Below are positions 38,358 to 47,968 of a stretch of DNA of 64,000 nt, piece by piece (the first letter of the stretch is position 1; each line of letters opens with the position of its first letter). Position numbers and translations under genes: made by a program. Origin of the DNA: Eubacteriales bacterium. GTDB lineage: Bacteria > Bacillota > Clostridia > Lachnospirales > Lachnospiraceae. The stretch lies in assembly GCA_030536575.1 (NCBI GenBank), contig JAUNPS010000002.1:163923-227922 (forward strand), written 5' to 3'. The notes below the pieces were generated by a model. It saw nothing but the letters and a program-made list of their open reading frames with translations, was not told the origin of the DNA and searched no databases.

Positions 38358-40373
38358 TTAAAGTTCTTTCAAAATTTTCACGTCTTTTTTCGCCAGGAAA
38401 AGTTCCGTTCCTTCCGGAAGCACCTCCCCGGTCAGCAGATCTTTCCTTGTCTTCTCCAGACGGACACTCTGCGCCTCCTCCGTGTGGTTCAGCACAAACA
38501 GAATGCTCTTCCCCTCTTTCAAACGCTCGGTGACTTCCACGCCTTCCGCCGTCTCCAGCGCCGGAGAAATGCCGTTCTCCTCGCAGAGATCACGCAGGAA
38601 CCGCTTGTAGAATTCCAGATTCGAACGGGTTCCTACATAAACCGCATTGCCCTTCCCGAAATGGTGTTTCGTCCAGACTGGCATGCCCGCGTAGAAATCT
38701 TCCTGATAAAAGGACTCGCTTTCGGCCCCTTCCAGATGCATCAGGTCGCACAGCAGAACCGCCGGATATTCCGTGCCTTTGTAGGAAAAATGGTTGGCCG
38801 CCTGGCTGGGAAGAGCGTCGCTTTCCTCTACCCAGATGCCGAGAATATCCCGCAGCCGTCCGGGATAGCCCCCGGTGACCACCAGATCGTGTTCCTCCAC
38901 CATGCCGCTGAAGAAAGTTGTCAGGAACGTGCCGCCCTCCTGCACGAATTTCCGGATTTTCTCATCCACGGTTCCCTTTGTCATATAAAGAATCGGCGCA
39001 AGAACCACCTGATATTTCGAGAAATCATCTTTCATCCCGATGATATCCACCTGGAAATTCTGTTCTTCCAGGGCGCGGTAGTAGAGGAACAATTCATCCA
39101 GATATTTCAAATCCCGGCTTGGCCCGGCGGAATATTCCACAGACCACCAGTTGTCCCAGTCCGCCAGAAGCGCGATCTTCGCCGCGCCCCTTGCGCCCAG
39201 CGTTTCATCTCCCAGCACTTCCAGTTCTTTTCCCATAGCCTGGATTTCCCGGAAAACTCTGGTGTTTTCATGTCCCACATGGTCGATCACCGCGCCGTGG
39301 TACTTCTCGCAGGCCCCGATGCTCCGACGCATCTGGAAAAACATCACCGCGTCCGCGCCGTGGGCCATGGCCTGATAGCTCCAGAGACGCATGACGTCCG
39401 GCCGCTTCAGCGCATTGTAGGCCAGCCAGTTCGTCACCGAAGGGGTCTGCTCCATCAGCACGAAGGGCTTCCCGCCTTTGATGCCCCGCATCAGGTCATG
39501 GTTCATGGCCATGCGCGCATAGGGGTCTTCGTTCGCCGGATAATTATCCCAGGAAATGAAGTCCATGGAATCCGCCCATTTCTGGTAGTCCAGGGATTTG
39601 TAGAATCCCATCAGGTTCGTGGTGATCTGGGCGTCCGGAATCACGCTTCGTATCGCCGCAGCCTCGGCTTCATAGCATTTTAACAGGCTGTCGGAGTTAA
39701 ACCGGCGGTAATCCAGGGAAATCCCCTGAAACATTGTCCGGTCTTCTTCGAAATGCTCACTCAACAGATTCGGAACGACGATTTCCTCCCAGTCATAGAA
39801 GGTATGGCCCCAGAATGCCGTGTTCCAGGCCTTATTCAGGGCTTCCAGGGTTCCGTATTTCTGTTTCAGCCATACGCGGAAGGCCGCTTCGCAGTTTTCG
39901 CAGTAGCACTCGCCGCCGTACTCGTTTCCCACATGCCACGCCACGAGATTGTCATAGCCTTTATAGCGCTCGGCCAGCTTTTTCGCCAGCCGCACGGAAT
40001 AGAGCTGGAAGGTGGGGCTGTTCGGACAGGAGTTATGACGGCCGCCGAATTTCCGCTTCATGCCGTTAAACTCCGTGCGCAGGATATCCGGGTGGCGGTG
40101 GGCCATCCAGGCCGGATGCGCGCCTGTGGAAGTGGCCAGACAAACCTTCAGGCCATTTTCCGTTACCAGATTCATGATTTTGTCCAGCTTGTCAAAGCAA
40201 TAGGTGTTCTCATCCGGCTGAAGGGCCGCCCAGGAAAAGACATTCAGGGTTACAATGTCGATTCCGGCCAGTTTAAACAGGCGCATATCCTCCTCCCATA
40301 CCTCCTCCGGCCACTGTTCCGGGTTATAATCGCCTCCGTAAAGGACTTTTCCGATTTTTTCGCTGTCGATCAT
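38358..40373 (-). CDS. GH42 beta-galactosidase
   Basis: A 671-residue cytoplasmic enzyme; GGAGGAAATGCACAC precedes the ATG. The sequence follows GH42 throughout: LYGGDYNPEQWPEEVWEEDM at the start, the acid/base Glu151 in WHVGNEYGG, and the nucleophile Glu308 in FVLMEQTPS. Cys116, Cys156, Cys158 and Cys161 form the usual zinc cluster. The trimerisation domain (about 395-600) and a short C-terminal beta domain follow. GH42 enzymes remove terminal beta-galactose from oligosaccharides, here perhaps from galactosylated xyloglucan or plant galactans. It lies downstream of the binding protein gene on the same strand but after a terminator hairpin, so it is expressed by read-through or its own promoter. 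Confidence 0.95.
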   Translation of the reverse strand: MIDSEKIGKVLYGGDYNPEQWPEEVWEEDMRLFKLAGIDIVTLNVFSWAALQPDENTYCFDKLDKIMNLVTENGLKVCLATSTGAHPAWMAHRHPDILRTEFNGMKRKFGGRHNSCPNSPTFQLYSVRLAKKLAERYKGYDNLVAWHVGNEYGGECYCENCEAAFRVWLKQKYGTLEALNKAWNTAFWGHTFYDWEEIVVPNLLSEHFEEDRTMFQGISLDYRRFNSDSLLKCYEAEAAAIRSVIPDAQITTNLMGFYKSLDYQKWADSMDFISWDNYPANEDPYARMAMNHDLMRGIKGGKPFVLMEQTPSVTNWLAYNALKRPDVMRLWSYQAMAHGADAVMFFQMRRSIGACEKYHGAVIDHVGHENTRVFREIQAMGKELEVLGDETLGARGAAKIALLADWDNWWSVEYSAGPSRDLKYLDELFLYYRALEEQNFQVDIIGMKDDFSKYQVVLAPILYMTKGTVDEKIRKFVQEGGTFLTTFFSGMVEEHDLVVTGGYPGRLRDILGIWVEESDALPSQAANHFSYKGTEYPAVLLCDLMHLEGAESESFYQEDFYAGMPVWTKHHFGKGNAVYVGTRSNLEFYKRFLRDLCEENGISPALETAEGVEVTERLKEGKSILFVLNHTEEAQSVRLEKTRKDLLTGEVLPEGTELFLAKKDVKILKEL

Positions 40374-40408
40374 GTGTGCATTTCCTCCAATCGTTTCCTG
40401 CGTAAAAG

Positions 40409-40450
40409 AAGAGCGTGCCCGCTCCTTTCGGATTTCTCTGACACGCTCTT
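40409..40450 (-). terminator. Terminator between the binding-protein and GH42 genes
   Basis: Minus strand AAGAGCGTG and CACGCTCTT form a 9-bp stem with CTTTTAC behind. This could limit GH42 expression relative to the binding protein. Confidence 0.65.
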
Positions 40451-40468
40451 TCCTTTTCTTTTACGAAA

Positions 40469-42469
40469 TTATGCTGCTTCGGTGGTCTCTGCCTCAGATA
40501 CTTCTTCGGTTTCTGCCGCTTCGGTAGTCTCTGCTTCAGAGCCGGCTTCCGTGGTTTCTGCCTCAGATGCTTCTTCGGTTTCTGCCGCTTCGGTGGTTTC
40601 TGCGTCCGCATCTTCTGCGTCATCGCTGGAACCGCTTAATGCCAGGGCTGCTTCTCTCGCTGCCTGCTGTGCTTCCGCATTTTCCATATCGACAGCCAGA
40701 ACTTCTTCATAGCCAAGACCATTTACATTTTCCTGCATAGCAGCCAGCAGGCTGTCAAATTCTGCCTCGTCTGCTGCGAAGATCATCTTCCAGGAGTAGT
40801 CTACGATGGAAGACTTACACTGATTCCGGATCGTGCTGATATTCGAGTTCTCTTCCGGAGATGCGAAGTTCGTACCCGGAGCTACCAGAACCATATCGTT
40901 TGCTTCCAGATATTCCAGAGTGGTGGTTGCGCCCATGTGCTCCTGCCAATCCGTATCAAGCGGGGTTACGTTTGCTTCCAGAGTGGATTCCCACATCTGC
41001 CAGTTATATGCTTCGCCGGTGTTCGGATCGATATCCACCAGAGACAGGGTCTGGAAGTTCAGGGCATTGATGCCGTCTTTCCAGGTTCCGCCGCCCCACT
41101 CTTCCGGAACTTCTACGTCGTTGTTCGGGAGTGCGCTGACACCAAACTCGGTGCGTACCGGTTTTCCGTCTACCATTTCCCAGGTCAGTCCTTCGGGGCC
41201 TGCTGCGCCGTTGGCCTGTCCGCCGATTTCGAAGCCTTCCGGAGAATACAGCCAGTCGATAAAGTCTGCCAGTCTTTCCGGATCCTCAGCCTTGGTGCCG
41301 ATACCGATGACACGGGTGGAACCGCCGGTTACGCTGCAGCCGTAGGAGAAGATCTGCATATCGTTGATCGGAGCCAGCATGAAGCCGGTGCCTGCTTCTT
41401 TATGCTCTACGGTGTTGTACAGGCTCTGGCCCAGCCACGGCCACGGAGCGTACAGGATCTGGCCATTCTGATATTTCGTGGACAGGGTGTCGTAGTTCTG
41501 GGAGGTCGATTCCGGATCTACCAGTCCCATCTGGTTTGCCTGGAAGAAGAACTTCAGGACACGTACATACATGGAATCGGAATCGATGATGCTCTGGTAG
41601 TCGCTGCCGTCTGCTTTTGCCAGAACGAAACCGATCTCGTCATAGCCATAGAAGCAGCAGGGCTGTTTTGCATTGTTCATCATATTGTCATCCCAGTCTT
41701 TGAACAGGGAGATCGCATAGATCTGTTTGCCGTCTTCGGTGGTTCCGGCGGCATCCTGCATCTGTTTCAGGACGTCCAGCATGTCTTCCAGGGTTTCCAT
41801 TTCCGGATAACCGATTTCTTTATAGTAATCCCAACGGAGATACGGGCCGTAGGTCAGATCCAGGCCTTCGCTTGGGGTATCTGCCGAAGAGCTGGAAATG
41901 CTGTTCGGGATCGCCCATACGCCTTCCTCTTTTACAAGCTCGCTGTTTACTGCCGTGATCGCGTCGCTGTAGTTCAGGTAAACGTCTTTGTCCTTCAGCA
42001 GGTCGGTCATGTCAAGCATCAGTCCGGCCGTGATCAGGTTCTGAAGTTTTCCGTTTTCCGTATCGGTCAGGATCAGGTCGCCCAGGTCGCCTGCCGCGGA
42101 ACGGGTCTGGAAGATCGTATCGCCGCCCGCTACGTTCGGGGCAATGATATTCAGTTCCATGTTGAATTTATCTTTTACGACTTTTGCGAACCAACCGGTC
42201 TGCATGCCCTGGTAATTCGCGAACTGGTCATACACATCTACGGTGATGAACTCCGGATATTTTTCTGCTCCGTCGGCTTCCACAGCGGCAGCGGCGGTTT
42301 CAGCGGCCTCGGTTTCGGCTGCTTCCGTCTCAGCCGGAGCTTCGGTTTCAGCAGCTTCGGTCGGTGCTTCCGTAGGAGCTTCGGTTTCTTTCTTGCTGCT
42401 TCCGCATCCTGTGAACAAGGTAGCGGTCATGCTCACGCACAGCAGTGCGCTGATCATTTTCTTCTTCAT
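40469..42469 (-). CDS. Extracellular sugar-binding lipoprotein (LplA/YtcQ type)
   Basis: A 666-residue substrate-binding protein; GGAGGAGAGAC before the ATG at 42467-42469. Signal peptide with lipobox LFTGC, Cys22. The mature start is a Glu/Thr/Ala-rich linker (SKKETEAPTEAPTEAAETEA-like), probably a spacer from the membrane; a similar Glu-Thr-Ala repeat makes up the C-terminal 45 residues, which is less usual. Between them lies a type 1 solute-binding fold of about 530 residues, longer than ordinary sugar-binding proteins and typical for the LplA/YtcQ branch that binds complex oligosaccharides. The two permeases are encoded just upstream in the same operon. Likely ligand: the oligosaccharide broken down by the nearby GH31, GH3 and GH42 enzymes. 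Confidence 0.92.
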   Translation of the reverse strand: MKKKMISALLCVSMTATLFTGCGSSKKETEAPTEAPTEAAETEAPAETEAAETEAAETAAAAVEADGAEKYPEFITVDVYDQFANYQGMQTGWFAKVVKDKFNMELNIIAPNVAGGDTIFQTRSAAGDLGDLILTDTENGKLQNLITAGLMLDMTDLLKDKDVYLNYSDAITAVNSELVKEEGVWAIPNSISSSSADTPSEGLDLTYGPYLRWDYYKEIGYPEMETLEDMLDVLKQMQDAAGTTEDGKQIYAISLFKDWDDNMMNNAKQPCCFYGYDEIGFVLAKADGSDYQSIIDSDSMYVRVLKFFFQANQMGLVDPESTSQNYDTLSTKYQNGQILYAPWPWLGQSLYNTVEHKEAGTGFMLAPINDMQIFSYGCSVTGGSTRVIGIGTKAEDPERLADFIDWLYSPEGFEIGGQANGAAGPEGLTWEMVDGKPVRTEFGVSALPNNDVEVPEEWGGGTWKDGINALNFQTLSLVDIDPNTGEAYNWQMWESTLEANVTPLDTDWQEHMGATTTLEYLEANDMVLVAPGTNFASPEENSNISTIRNQCKSSIVDYSWKMIFAADEAEFDSLLAAMQENVNGLGYEEVLAVDMENAEAQQAAREAALALSGSSDDAEDADAETTEAAETEEASEAETTEAGSEAETTEAAETEEVSEAETTEAA

Positions 42470-42521
42470 GTCTCTCCTCCTCAATTAGACATAGTTTTTA
42501 TAATGAAATCCACGTGGGAGA

Positions 42522-43427
42522 TCATCCTTTTACAGAACCGATCATAATACCTTTTACGAAGTATCTCTGGAACATCGGGTAGATGAACAGGATCGGCAGA
42601 ACGACGATAACGGATACGGTCATGCGGACAGAGGTCGGGGTCTGCTGACTTGCCAGGGATGCCGCGTTCATGGCGCTTCCTGCGCTCTGCTTAATGCTGG
42701 CGGCCAGGGAGTTCGCCTGGTTAATGTACATATACAGCAAATACTGTAAGGAATACAGGGACTGATCCGTTACATACAGCAGGGTATCCTGATAGTTATT
42801 CCACTGAGCAACGGCTGCGAAGATCGCGACAGTCGCCAGGATCGGCCCGCACAGCGGCAGGATAATCTTAAAGAAAATCTTGATAATGCCTGCGCCGTCA
42901 ATCTCCGCCGCTTCCTGAAGGGCCTTGGGAAGGGATTCCACATAGGTCTTTACCAGGATGACGTTAAAGGGCTGGACGATCGCCGGAATGATGTATACCC
43001 AGAAGGTATTGGTCAGGTGCAGGGTCTTCATGGTCAGGTACATCGGGATAACGCCGGCGTTAAAGTACATCGTAATAACGATCAGGCGATACCATACCTT
43101 TCTTCCCCACATTCTTTCCTGTGTGAACATGAATCCCAGGAAGGCGCTTGCCAATACGGTGCCTGCGGTGCCAAGTACGGTTTTTCCTACGGATACCAAT
43201 GCCGCAGTTCCCAGTCCGCTTAAGCCCAGAACCTGTTTGTAGTTCGATAAGTGAAGGCCGCTGGGCCAGAAATTGATCTTTCCGGCGGCGCTTAAGCTGT
43301 TATCGCTGATGGTATTGATAATCAGGTAGTAAAACGGATAGGCGCAGATCAGAGTCAAAATGGCAAAGATCGCATAGTTGATGATATTAAATGTGACGTC
43401 ATTTTTCGACATCTTCTTTTTTTTCAT
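42522..43427 (-). CDS. Sugar ABC transporter permease (YtcP/LplC type)
   Basis: A 301-residue inner-membrane protein with six membrane segments, starting MKKKKMSKNDVTFNIINYAI. The EAA loop that docks the ATPase reads QEAAEIDGAGIIKIFFKIIL. It ends with RYFVKGIMIGSVKG, the typical YtcP/LplC tail. It pairs with the LplB-type permease encoded 19 bases upstream and the binding protein downstream. No ATPase gene is in the operon; such systems share a general ATPase (MsmX type) encoded elsewhere. Confidence 0.93.
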   Translation of the reverse strand: MKKKKMSKNDVTFNIINYAIFAILTLICAYPFYYLIINTISDNSLSAAGKINFWPSGLHLSNYKQVLGLSGLGTAALVSVGKTVLGTAGTVLASAFLGFMFTQERMWGRKVWYRLIVITMYFNAGVIPMYLTMKTLHLTNTFWVYIIPAIVQPFNVILVKTYVESLPKALQEAAEIDGAGIIKIFFKIILPLCGPILATVAIFAAVAQWNNYQDTLLYVTDQSLYSLQYLLYMYINQANSLAASIKQSAGSAMNAASLASQQTPTSVRMTVSVIVVLPILFIYPMFQRYFVKGIMIGSVKG

Positions 43428-43446
43428 AATCTCTCCTTCTCTCGTC

Positions 43447-44391
43447 TTAGATGATGGATTCTCCTCTGGTCTTCTTGGAAATCCAGTTTACAACGGTCAG
43501 AAGCACAACGCTGACGATACTCTTCAGGGCACTGATAGCCGTTGCCATCGAGAGGCTTCCTCCGGTCATACCGATGTTGTAAACGTACAGATCCAATACC
43601 TGGATGTGTTCCTTGTTAAACGAGTTCTGGAATACATAATACTGATCCATACCATTGTTCAGGAAGTTACCGATGGAGAGCATCAGCATTACGAAGAAGG
43701 TCGGCATCAGGGCCGGGAAAGTAATATTCTTCATCAGGCTAAAACGTCCTGCGCCGTCAACACGGGCTGCTTCGTAAAGCTCCTGGTCAATGCTGGTGAT
43801 GGAAGCCAGGTACATGATCGCGCCCCAGCCAAGGCCTTTCCAGGTGTTCCACAGCAGCATCCACAGCCAGGTGTGGGAGTCGCTGTCCAGGAATTTGATC
43901 GGGGTGGTGATGATCCCGGCGTTCTGGAGCAGGGTATTCACCATACCGGTATTGGAGAACAGGCAGAATGCAATGGAGTAAACCAGTACCCAGCTGATGA
44001 AGTTTGGCAGGGTGGTCAGGGTCTGTACCAGGGTTTTGAACCATTTGCATTTGATCTCATTCAGGAACATTGCGAAGAACACCGGTAAAATGGAAGTTGC
44101 GATTCCAAGTAAGCTCATGGCGAAGGTATTTTTCATAACCTGCATCAACTGAGCGACCTGTGTCTTGTTTCCGAACAATGTCTTAAACCATTGCAGTCCT
44201 ACAAACTCGCACTGGGAAAGTTTCAGAGGCGCTTTATAATCGTAAAACGCGTAAATCCATCCGTGAAGCGGGAAGTACGAAAAGATGAAAACCAGAATTA
44301 AAAACGGAAGCACCCATAAGAAATATTCTTTTTTGGTTTTGGGCTGGTTCTGCTTCCTGATGGCTTTTTGAGCCGGAGTCTCCTTTTTCAT
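43447..44391 (-). CDS. Sugar ABC transporter permease (LplB type)
   Basis: A 314-residue membrane protein, first gene of the operon; GGAGGAAAAAA precedes the ATG. After a basic start (KKETPAQKAIRKQNQPKTKK) there are six membrane segments. The EAA loop is YEAARVDGAGRFSLMKNITF. The sequence QVLDLYVYNIGMTGGSLSMA and the ending VNWISKKTRGESII are typical for LplB/YtePQ-like permeases of polysaccharide-fragment importers. It forms the channel with the YtcP-type partner. The start lies 241 bases from the divergent yesL-like gene; a minus-strand TTGACG at about 44486 may belong to its promoter. Confidence 0.93.
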   Translation of the reverse strand: MKKETPAQKAIRKQNQPKTKKEYFLWVLPFLILVFIFSYFPLHGWIYAFYDYKAPLKLSQCEFVGLQWFKTLFGNKTQVAQLMQVMKNTFAMSLLGIATSILPVFFAMFLNEIKCKWFKTLVQTLTTLPNFISWVLVYSIAFCLFSNTGMVNTLLQNAGIITTPIKFLDSDSHTWLWMLLWNTWKGLGWGAIMYLASITSIDQELYEAARVDGAGRFSLMKNITFPALMPTFFVMLMLSIGNFLNNGMDQYYVFQNSFNKEHIQVLDLYVYNIGMTGGSLSMATAISALKSIVSVVLLTVVNWISKKTRGESII

Positions 44392-44632
44392 TTTTTTCCT
44401 CCTTTTTCATCAAGGCGGTATGTCTGCAGAACATCCTTGTGCGAATTATTTTACCGTGCATTTCCCGTCAAAAATACAGCAAAAATTCGACCTCTCATCC
44501 GGTCAAAATTTGAGATTTCTCCGTTTTGCCGAAAGTACCTCTAGTTTTTACTGTAAAATTAGCGTATTTTTCCTGTAGCCCTATTTTCGTTTCCGGGATT
44601 ATGATGGACGTACTTAAAGGAGGAATCCACAA

Positions 44633-45298
44633 ATGAAATTTAATACAGAGAGTCCGTTTTTTCAATTTCTGAATACATTGAGCAGCTTCATTGCTCTGAA
44701 TGTCGTTTTCCTGATCACCTGTCTCCCGATCTTTACGATTGGCCCGTCGCTGTGTGCCCTGTACGATGTGACCATGCGGGAGGCACGGGGGGAATACGGC
44801 TACCTGATCAAGCCTTATTTCAAAGCTTTCCGGCAAAACTTTAAAAAAGGAACGCTTCTGTTCCTGATCCTGGCAGCTCTGGGAATGATCCTTTTATTTA
44901 ATATTACCTTCTGGTCTCAGTTGGGAACCACGATGGCGACGGTCATTACCTTCGTGCTTGCCCTGGCCGTCGGCGCGTATTTACTGGTCCTCCTCTATGC
45001 CTTTGCGCTGATGGCCCGGTTTGAAAACAGCCTGCGGCAGACGATGAGCAATGCGTTTCACCTGGCGGTGCTGCATTGGAAGCAGACCGTTCCCCTTCTG
45101 TTGATCCTCGCGGTGGCGGTGGCTGCCTGTATGTTTATTCCGCAGGCGAAAATCTTCATGCTTCTGCTGGGCTTTTCCTTTATCGCTTACTGTGAATCGT
45201 TTTTCTTTATTAAGGTGTTTAAAAATTATGAGCCGGAGGAAGAGGACGAAAGCAATCCGCTTCTTGAGGCAATGAAAAAAACTGCACAAAATGGCTGA
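44633..45298 (+). CDS. YesL-type (DUF624) membrane protein
   Basis: A 221-residue membrane protein with AAAGGAGG before the ATG. It opens MKFNTESPFFQFLNTLSSFI and has five to six membrane segments; CLPIFTIGPSLCALYDVTMR is the characteristic DUF624 stretch. YesL proteins are encoded with LplB/YtcP-type importers and YesMN regulators in Bacilli and Clostridia; the function is not established (suggested helper of transport or sensing). It is divergent from the permease operon and ends in a strong terminator. Confidence 0.85.
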   Translation: MKFNTESPFFQFLNTLSSFIALNVVFLITCLPIFTIGPSLCALYDVTMREARGEYGYLIKPYFKAFRQNFKKGTLLFLILAALGMILLFNITFWSQLGTTMATVITFVLALAVGAYLLVLLYAFALMARFENSLRQTMSNAFHLAVLHWKQTVPLLLILAVAVAACMFIPQAKIFMLLLGFSFIAYCESFFFIKVFKNYEPEEEDESNPLLEAMKKTAQNG

Positions 45299-45318
45299 TG
45301 CCATTTGTGCAGTTTTTC
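45280..45318. terminator. Bidirectional terminator
   Basis: AACTGCACAAAATGGC, loop TGAT, GCCATTTGTGCAGTT, then TTTCTTTT. It covers the last codons of the yesL-like gene and also has a run of Ts on the minus strand for the gene at 45328. Confidence 0.85.
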
Positions 45319-45327
45319 TTTTGTGCT

Positions 45328-45681
45328 TTAATCCCGTTTCTTCCCTGGAAATGCAATGCGGTGCGGAAGGCGATAACCGTCGTCGTCCTCATCCGAAGAA
45401 TCAAAAAGCCGGTCAATCACTTCTTCCAGATCGTCATCGTCCTCATCCTCGTCGTCTTCGAACTCGAATTCCACTTCACAGGACTCATATCCGGTCACAT
45501 CTACCCGGCCTTCCAGATACAGGCTGCGGACGAGCTTTTCCGCCGACGCCTGATCCGCACGGACGGCGAAATCCGTATCTCCGCAAAACTGAAGGACTCC
45601 TTCCTCCGGGAAATAACTGGTGCTGGTAACTTCTGCCGCCGCCAGGGTTCCGTCTGCGGCGTCACGGTATAATACGCGCAT
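45328..45681 (-). CDS. Small acidic protein, unknown
   Basis: A 117-residue protein with AAAAAGGAGGAACAGCC before the ATG. The first 65 residues (MRVLYRDAADGTLAAAEVTS, then a few beta strands) look like a small folded domain. Residues about 68-100 are almost entirely Glu and Asp, and the end is basic (LPHRIAFPGKKRD). No known family comes to mind. It is a single gene between the yesL-like gene (convergent) and the GH36 gene (same strand, 58 bases downstream of the GH36 stop). Function unknown. Confidence 0.65.
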   Translation of the reverse strand: MRVLYRDAADGTLAAAEVTSTSYFPEEGVLQFCGDTDFAVRADQASAEKLVRSLYLEGRVDVTGYESCEVEFEFEDDEDEDDDDLEEVIDRLFDSSDEDDDGYRLPHRIAFPGKKRD

Positions 45682-45739
45682 GGCTGTTCCTCCTTTTTCT
45701 CACTGGATATTTCCATTATGGACTACTTTTGGAAGAAAG

Positions 45740-47938
45740 TCACGCATTTTTTTCTCTGATAAAGTGCATTCGGAAGCTCTCGTATTCTACCCGCGGCCCC
45801 GGCACCGGAATGCCGCCTTCCATCAGCGCCGCGCCTAAGTACCGTTTTCCATCCATTTCATACCATGCGTCGGCGTCCAGCCCCCGCAGTTTCAGCCAGA
45901 AGCCGGGCCCATTGGGATGGATCTGAAGGGCCACCGCGCACACCAGGGCTTCGCTGCCGTCCTCCGCGGCGAATTCCCAGGCATGCAGGCCCTTGTTATG
46001 CATCGGGTCTGTGAGCCGGTAATAATCGCCGTCCTGGATCAGATCATAGTATTTCCGGAATTCCTGAATCTGCCCTTTTACCGCCTCTTTTTCTTCCGGA
46101 GCCATCTGATTCACATCCAGCTCATAGCCGAAGGTGCCTGCCATGGCCACGGTCGCCCGCGTCTCAAGGGGCGTCATCCGTCCGGTCTGCTCATTGGGGC
46201 ATTTCGACACATGGGAGCCGACCGCGCTCACCGGATAGCCAAAGGAGGTGCCGTACTGAATGGTCAGGCGCTCGATGGCGTCCGTGTCGTCGCTGCACCA
46301 GATCTGAGGCGTATAGTAAAGCATCCCGGCGTCGAATCTTCCGCCGCCTCCGCTGCAGCCCTCGATCATCATATCCGGATAGCGGCTGTTTAAGCGTTCC
46401 AGCAGGTCATACAGGCCCAGCACATACCGGTGGGCCACCTCTCCCTGACGGGAAGCGGGCAGAACTGCGCTGTAAATATCCGAAATGCTGCGGTTAAAAT
46501 CCCATTTCAGATATTCAATCTGCGCATAATCCAGCACCTCGCACATCTGCGCATAGATATGGTCGCGTACATCCGCTCTGGAGAAGTCCAGCACGAGCTG
46601 ATATCTGGAACGTCCCGGCCGTTTTCCCGGCACCTGCAAAGCCCAGTCCGGATGTTCCCGGTAAAGCGCGCTCTCTTCGGAGATGCATTCCGGCTCAAAC
46701 CAGATGCCGAACTGCATCCCCAGTTCGTGTATTTTCTCCGATAATTCGGCCAAGGTACAGCCTAATTTCTCCTCATTGACCGTCCAGTCGCCCAAACTGC
46801 TGGTATCGCTCTCCCGCTTTCCGAACCAGCCATCGTCCATGACGAAAAGCTCTACGCCCAGTTCCGCGGCCTCTTTTGCCATCTGTACCAGCTTGTCCCC
46901 ATTGAAATCAAAATAGACGCCTTCCCAACTGTTTAGCAGGACGGGCCTTCTGGCCTTTTTAAATTTCCCGCGGCACAGATTATTCCGGTAGGCTTTGTGA
47001 TACCGCCTGGAAAGGAGTCCAAACCCGCCATCCGAGTAAATCATGGCCGCTTCCGGGGCCTGGAAGCTCTCGCCGGCCTCCAGCAGCCAGCCGAAATTGT
47101 CCGGATGGATTCCCAGCACCACGCGGGTCTGATCCATCTGGTCGACGGATGCCGCGCCGTAGAAATCGCCGCTGTACAGGAAGGAAAATCCGTAGCAGGA
47201 ACCCTGCTCTTCCCCCGCGCGCTCCTCGCACAGGATGAAAAACGGATTAAACTGATGGCTGGAAGTCCCCCGCGTGCTGCCGACCACCTGCATGCCGTGT
47301 CCCAGCGGCATTCTCTGCGGAATCCGTTCTTTCGCATGCCGTCCGTAGAAAGTCTGCATATCGTAGCCGTCCTGAAGGAAGTCCACGCTGGTGCTGAGAA
47401 CCCGTTCCAGCGTCAGCGGCCTTTCGCCGATATTCTCCACCTTTACGCTGCGGGTGATCATGTCCAGATTTTCCAGGACGCCGTAAATCAGCGATACGCG
47501 CACCTGGCCTGTGATATCCTTTAAATGCATGATCAGGGTATCCGCTTTCGTGTCCGCTTCGGCGTACACGGCAGGCAGGCCCGGAAGGCCGTATTTCCCC
47601 TTCTGGATCTCATAGCCCTCATACCGCAGTTCGCAGGCCGTCGTCCCGTCCCCGAACCGGACTTTCAGGGCGCTTTCCCGGTAGTCGCCGCTTCCGTAGG
47701 ACGGATATTCCTGGGGAAGCGTATCCAGGGAATAGGCGCGGTCGTCGCCGACTTCATAAGGATTTCCGGAAAATCCGTGGTTCTCATAGGAAATCAGATA
47801 GGAATAATCGCAGACGGCCGTCCGTTTTCCGTAATAGGTATGAAGCAATACGCCCCATTCGTCCGCTTTCATCTGATACATCGTATGGTCTGTGAGCAGG
47901 GTAAATAAATTTTTTTCTTCGTTGAGTAAAATTGCCAT
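45740..47938 (-). CDS. GH36 alpha-galactosidase
   Basis: A 732-residue cytoplasmic enzyme; AGGAGGGGACATCCT lies before the ATG. Three domains: N-terminal beta-supersandwich (1 to about 330), catalytic barrel (about 335-640) and C-terminal beta domain. LLNSWEGVYFDF and FVMDDGWFGKRESD mark the barrel entry. The nucleophile is Asp480 in LKWDFNR and the acid/base Asp550 in CSDDTDA, matching known GH36 positions to within a few residues. CSGGGGRFD is also present. The enzyme removes alpha-1,6-galactose from raffinose-family sugars, melibiose or galactomannan pieces. It is the last gene of the operon with the transporter genes at 48004-51007, which probably import its substrate. Confidence 0.95.
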   Translation of the reverse strand: MAILLNEEKNLFTLLTDHTMYQMKADEWGVLLHTYYGKRTAVCDYSYLISYENHGFSGNPYEVGDDRAYSLDTLPQEYPSYGSGDYRESALKVRFGDGTTACELRYEGYEIQKGKYGLPGLPAVYAEADTKADTLIMHLKDITGQVRVSLIYGVLENLDMITRSVKVENIGERPLTLERVLSTSVDFLQDGYDMQTFYGRHAKERIPQRMPLGHGMQVVGSTRGTSSHQFNPFFILCEERAGEEQGSCYGFSFLYSGDFYGAASVDQMDQTRVVLGIHPDNFGWLLEAGESFQAPEAAMIYSDGGFGLLSRRYHKAYRNNLCRGKFKKARRPVLLNSWEGVYFDFNGDKLVQMAKEAAELGVELFVMDDGWFGKRESDTSSLGDWTVNEEKLGCTLAELSEKIHELGMQFGIWFEPECISEESALYREHPDWALQVPGKRPGRSRYQLVLDFSRADVRDHIYAQMCEVLDYAQIEYLKWDFNRSISDIYSAVLPASRQGEVAHRYVLGLYDLLERLNSRYPDMMIEGCSGGGGRFDAGMLYYTPQIWCSDDTDAIERLTIQYGTSFGYPVSAVGSHVSKCPNEQTGRMTPLETRATVAMAGTFGYELDVNQMAPEEKEAVKGQIQEFRKYYDLIQDGDYYRLTDPMHNKGLHAWEFAAEDGSEALVCAVALQIHPNGPGFWLKLRGLDADAWYEMDGKRYLGAALMEGGIPVPGPRVEYESFRMHFIREKNA

Positions 47939-47968
47939 AGGATGTCCCCTCCTGTTAAATTCTGTTTT

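Noticed and set aside
40937-42547. A 536-codon plus-strand frame opposite the binding-protein gene
   Set aside because: Antisense shadow; the minus strand carries a lipobox and a solute-binding fold.
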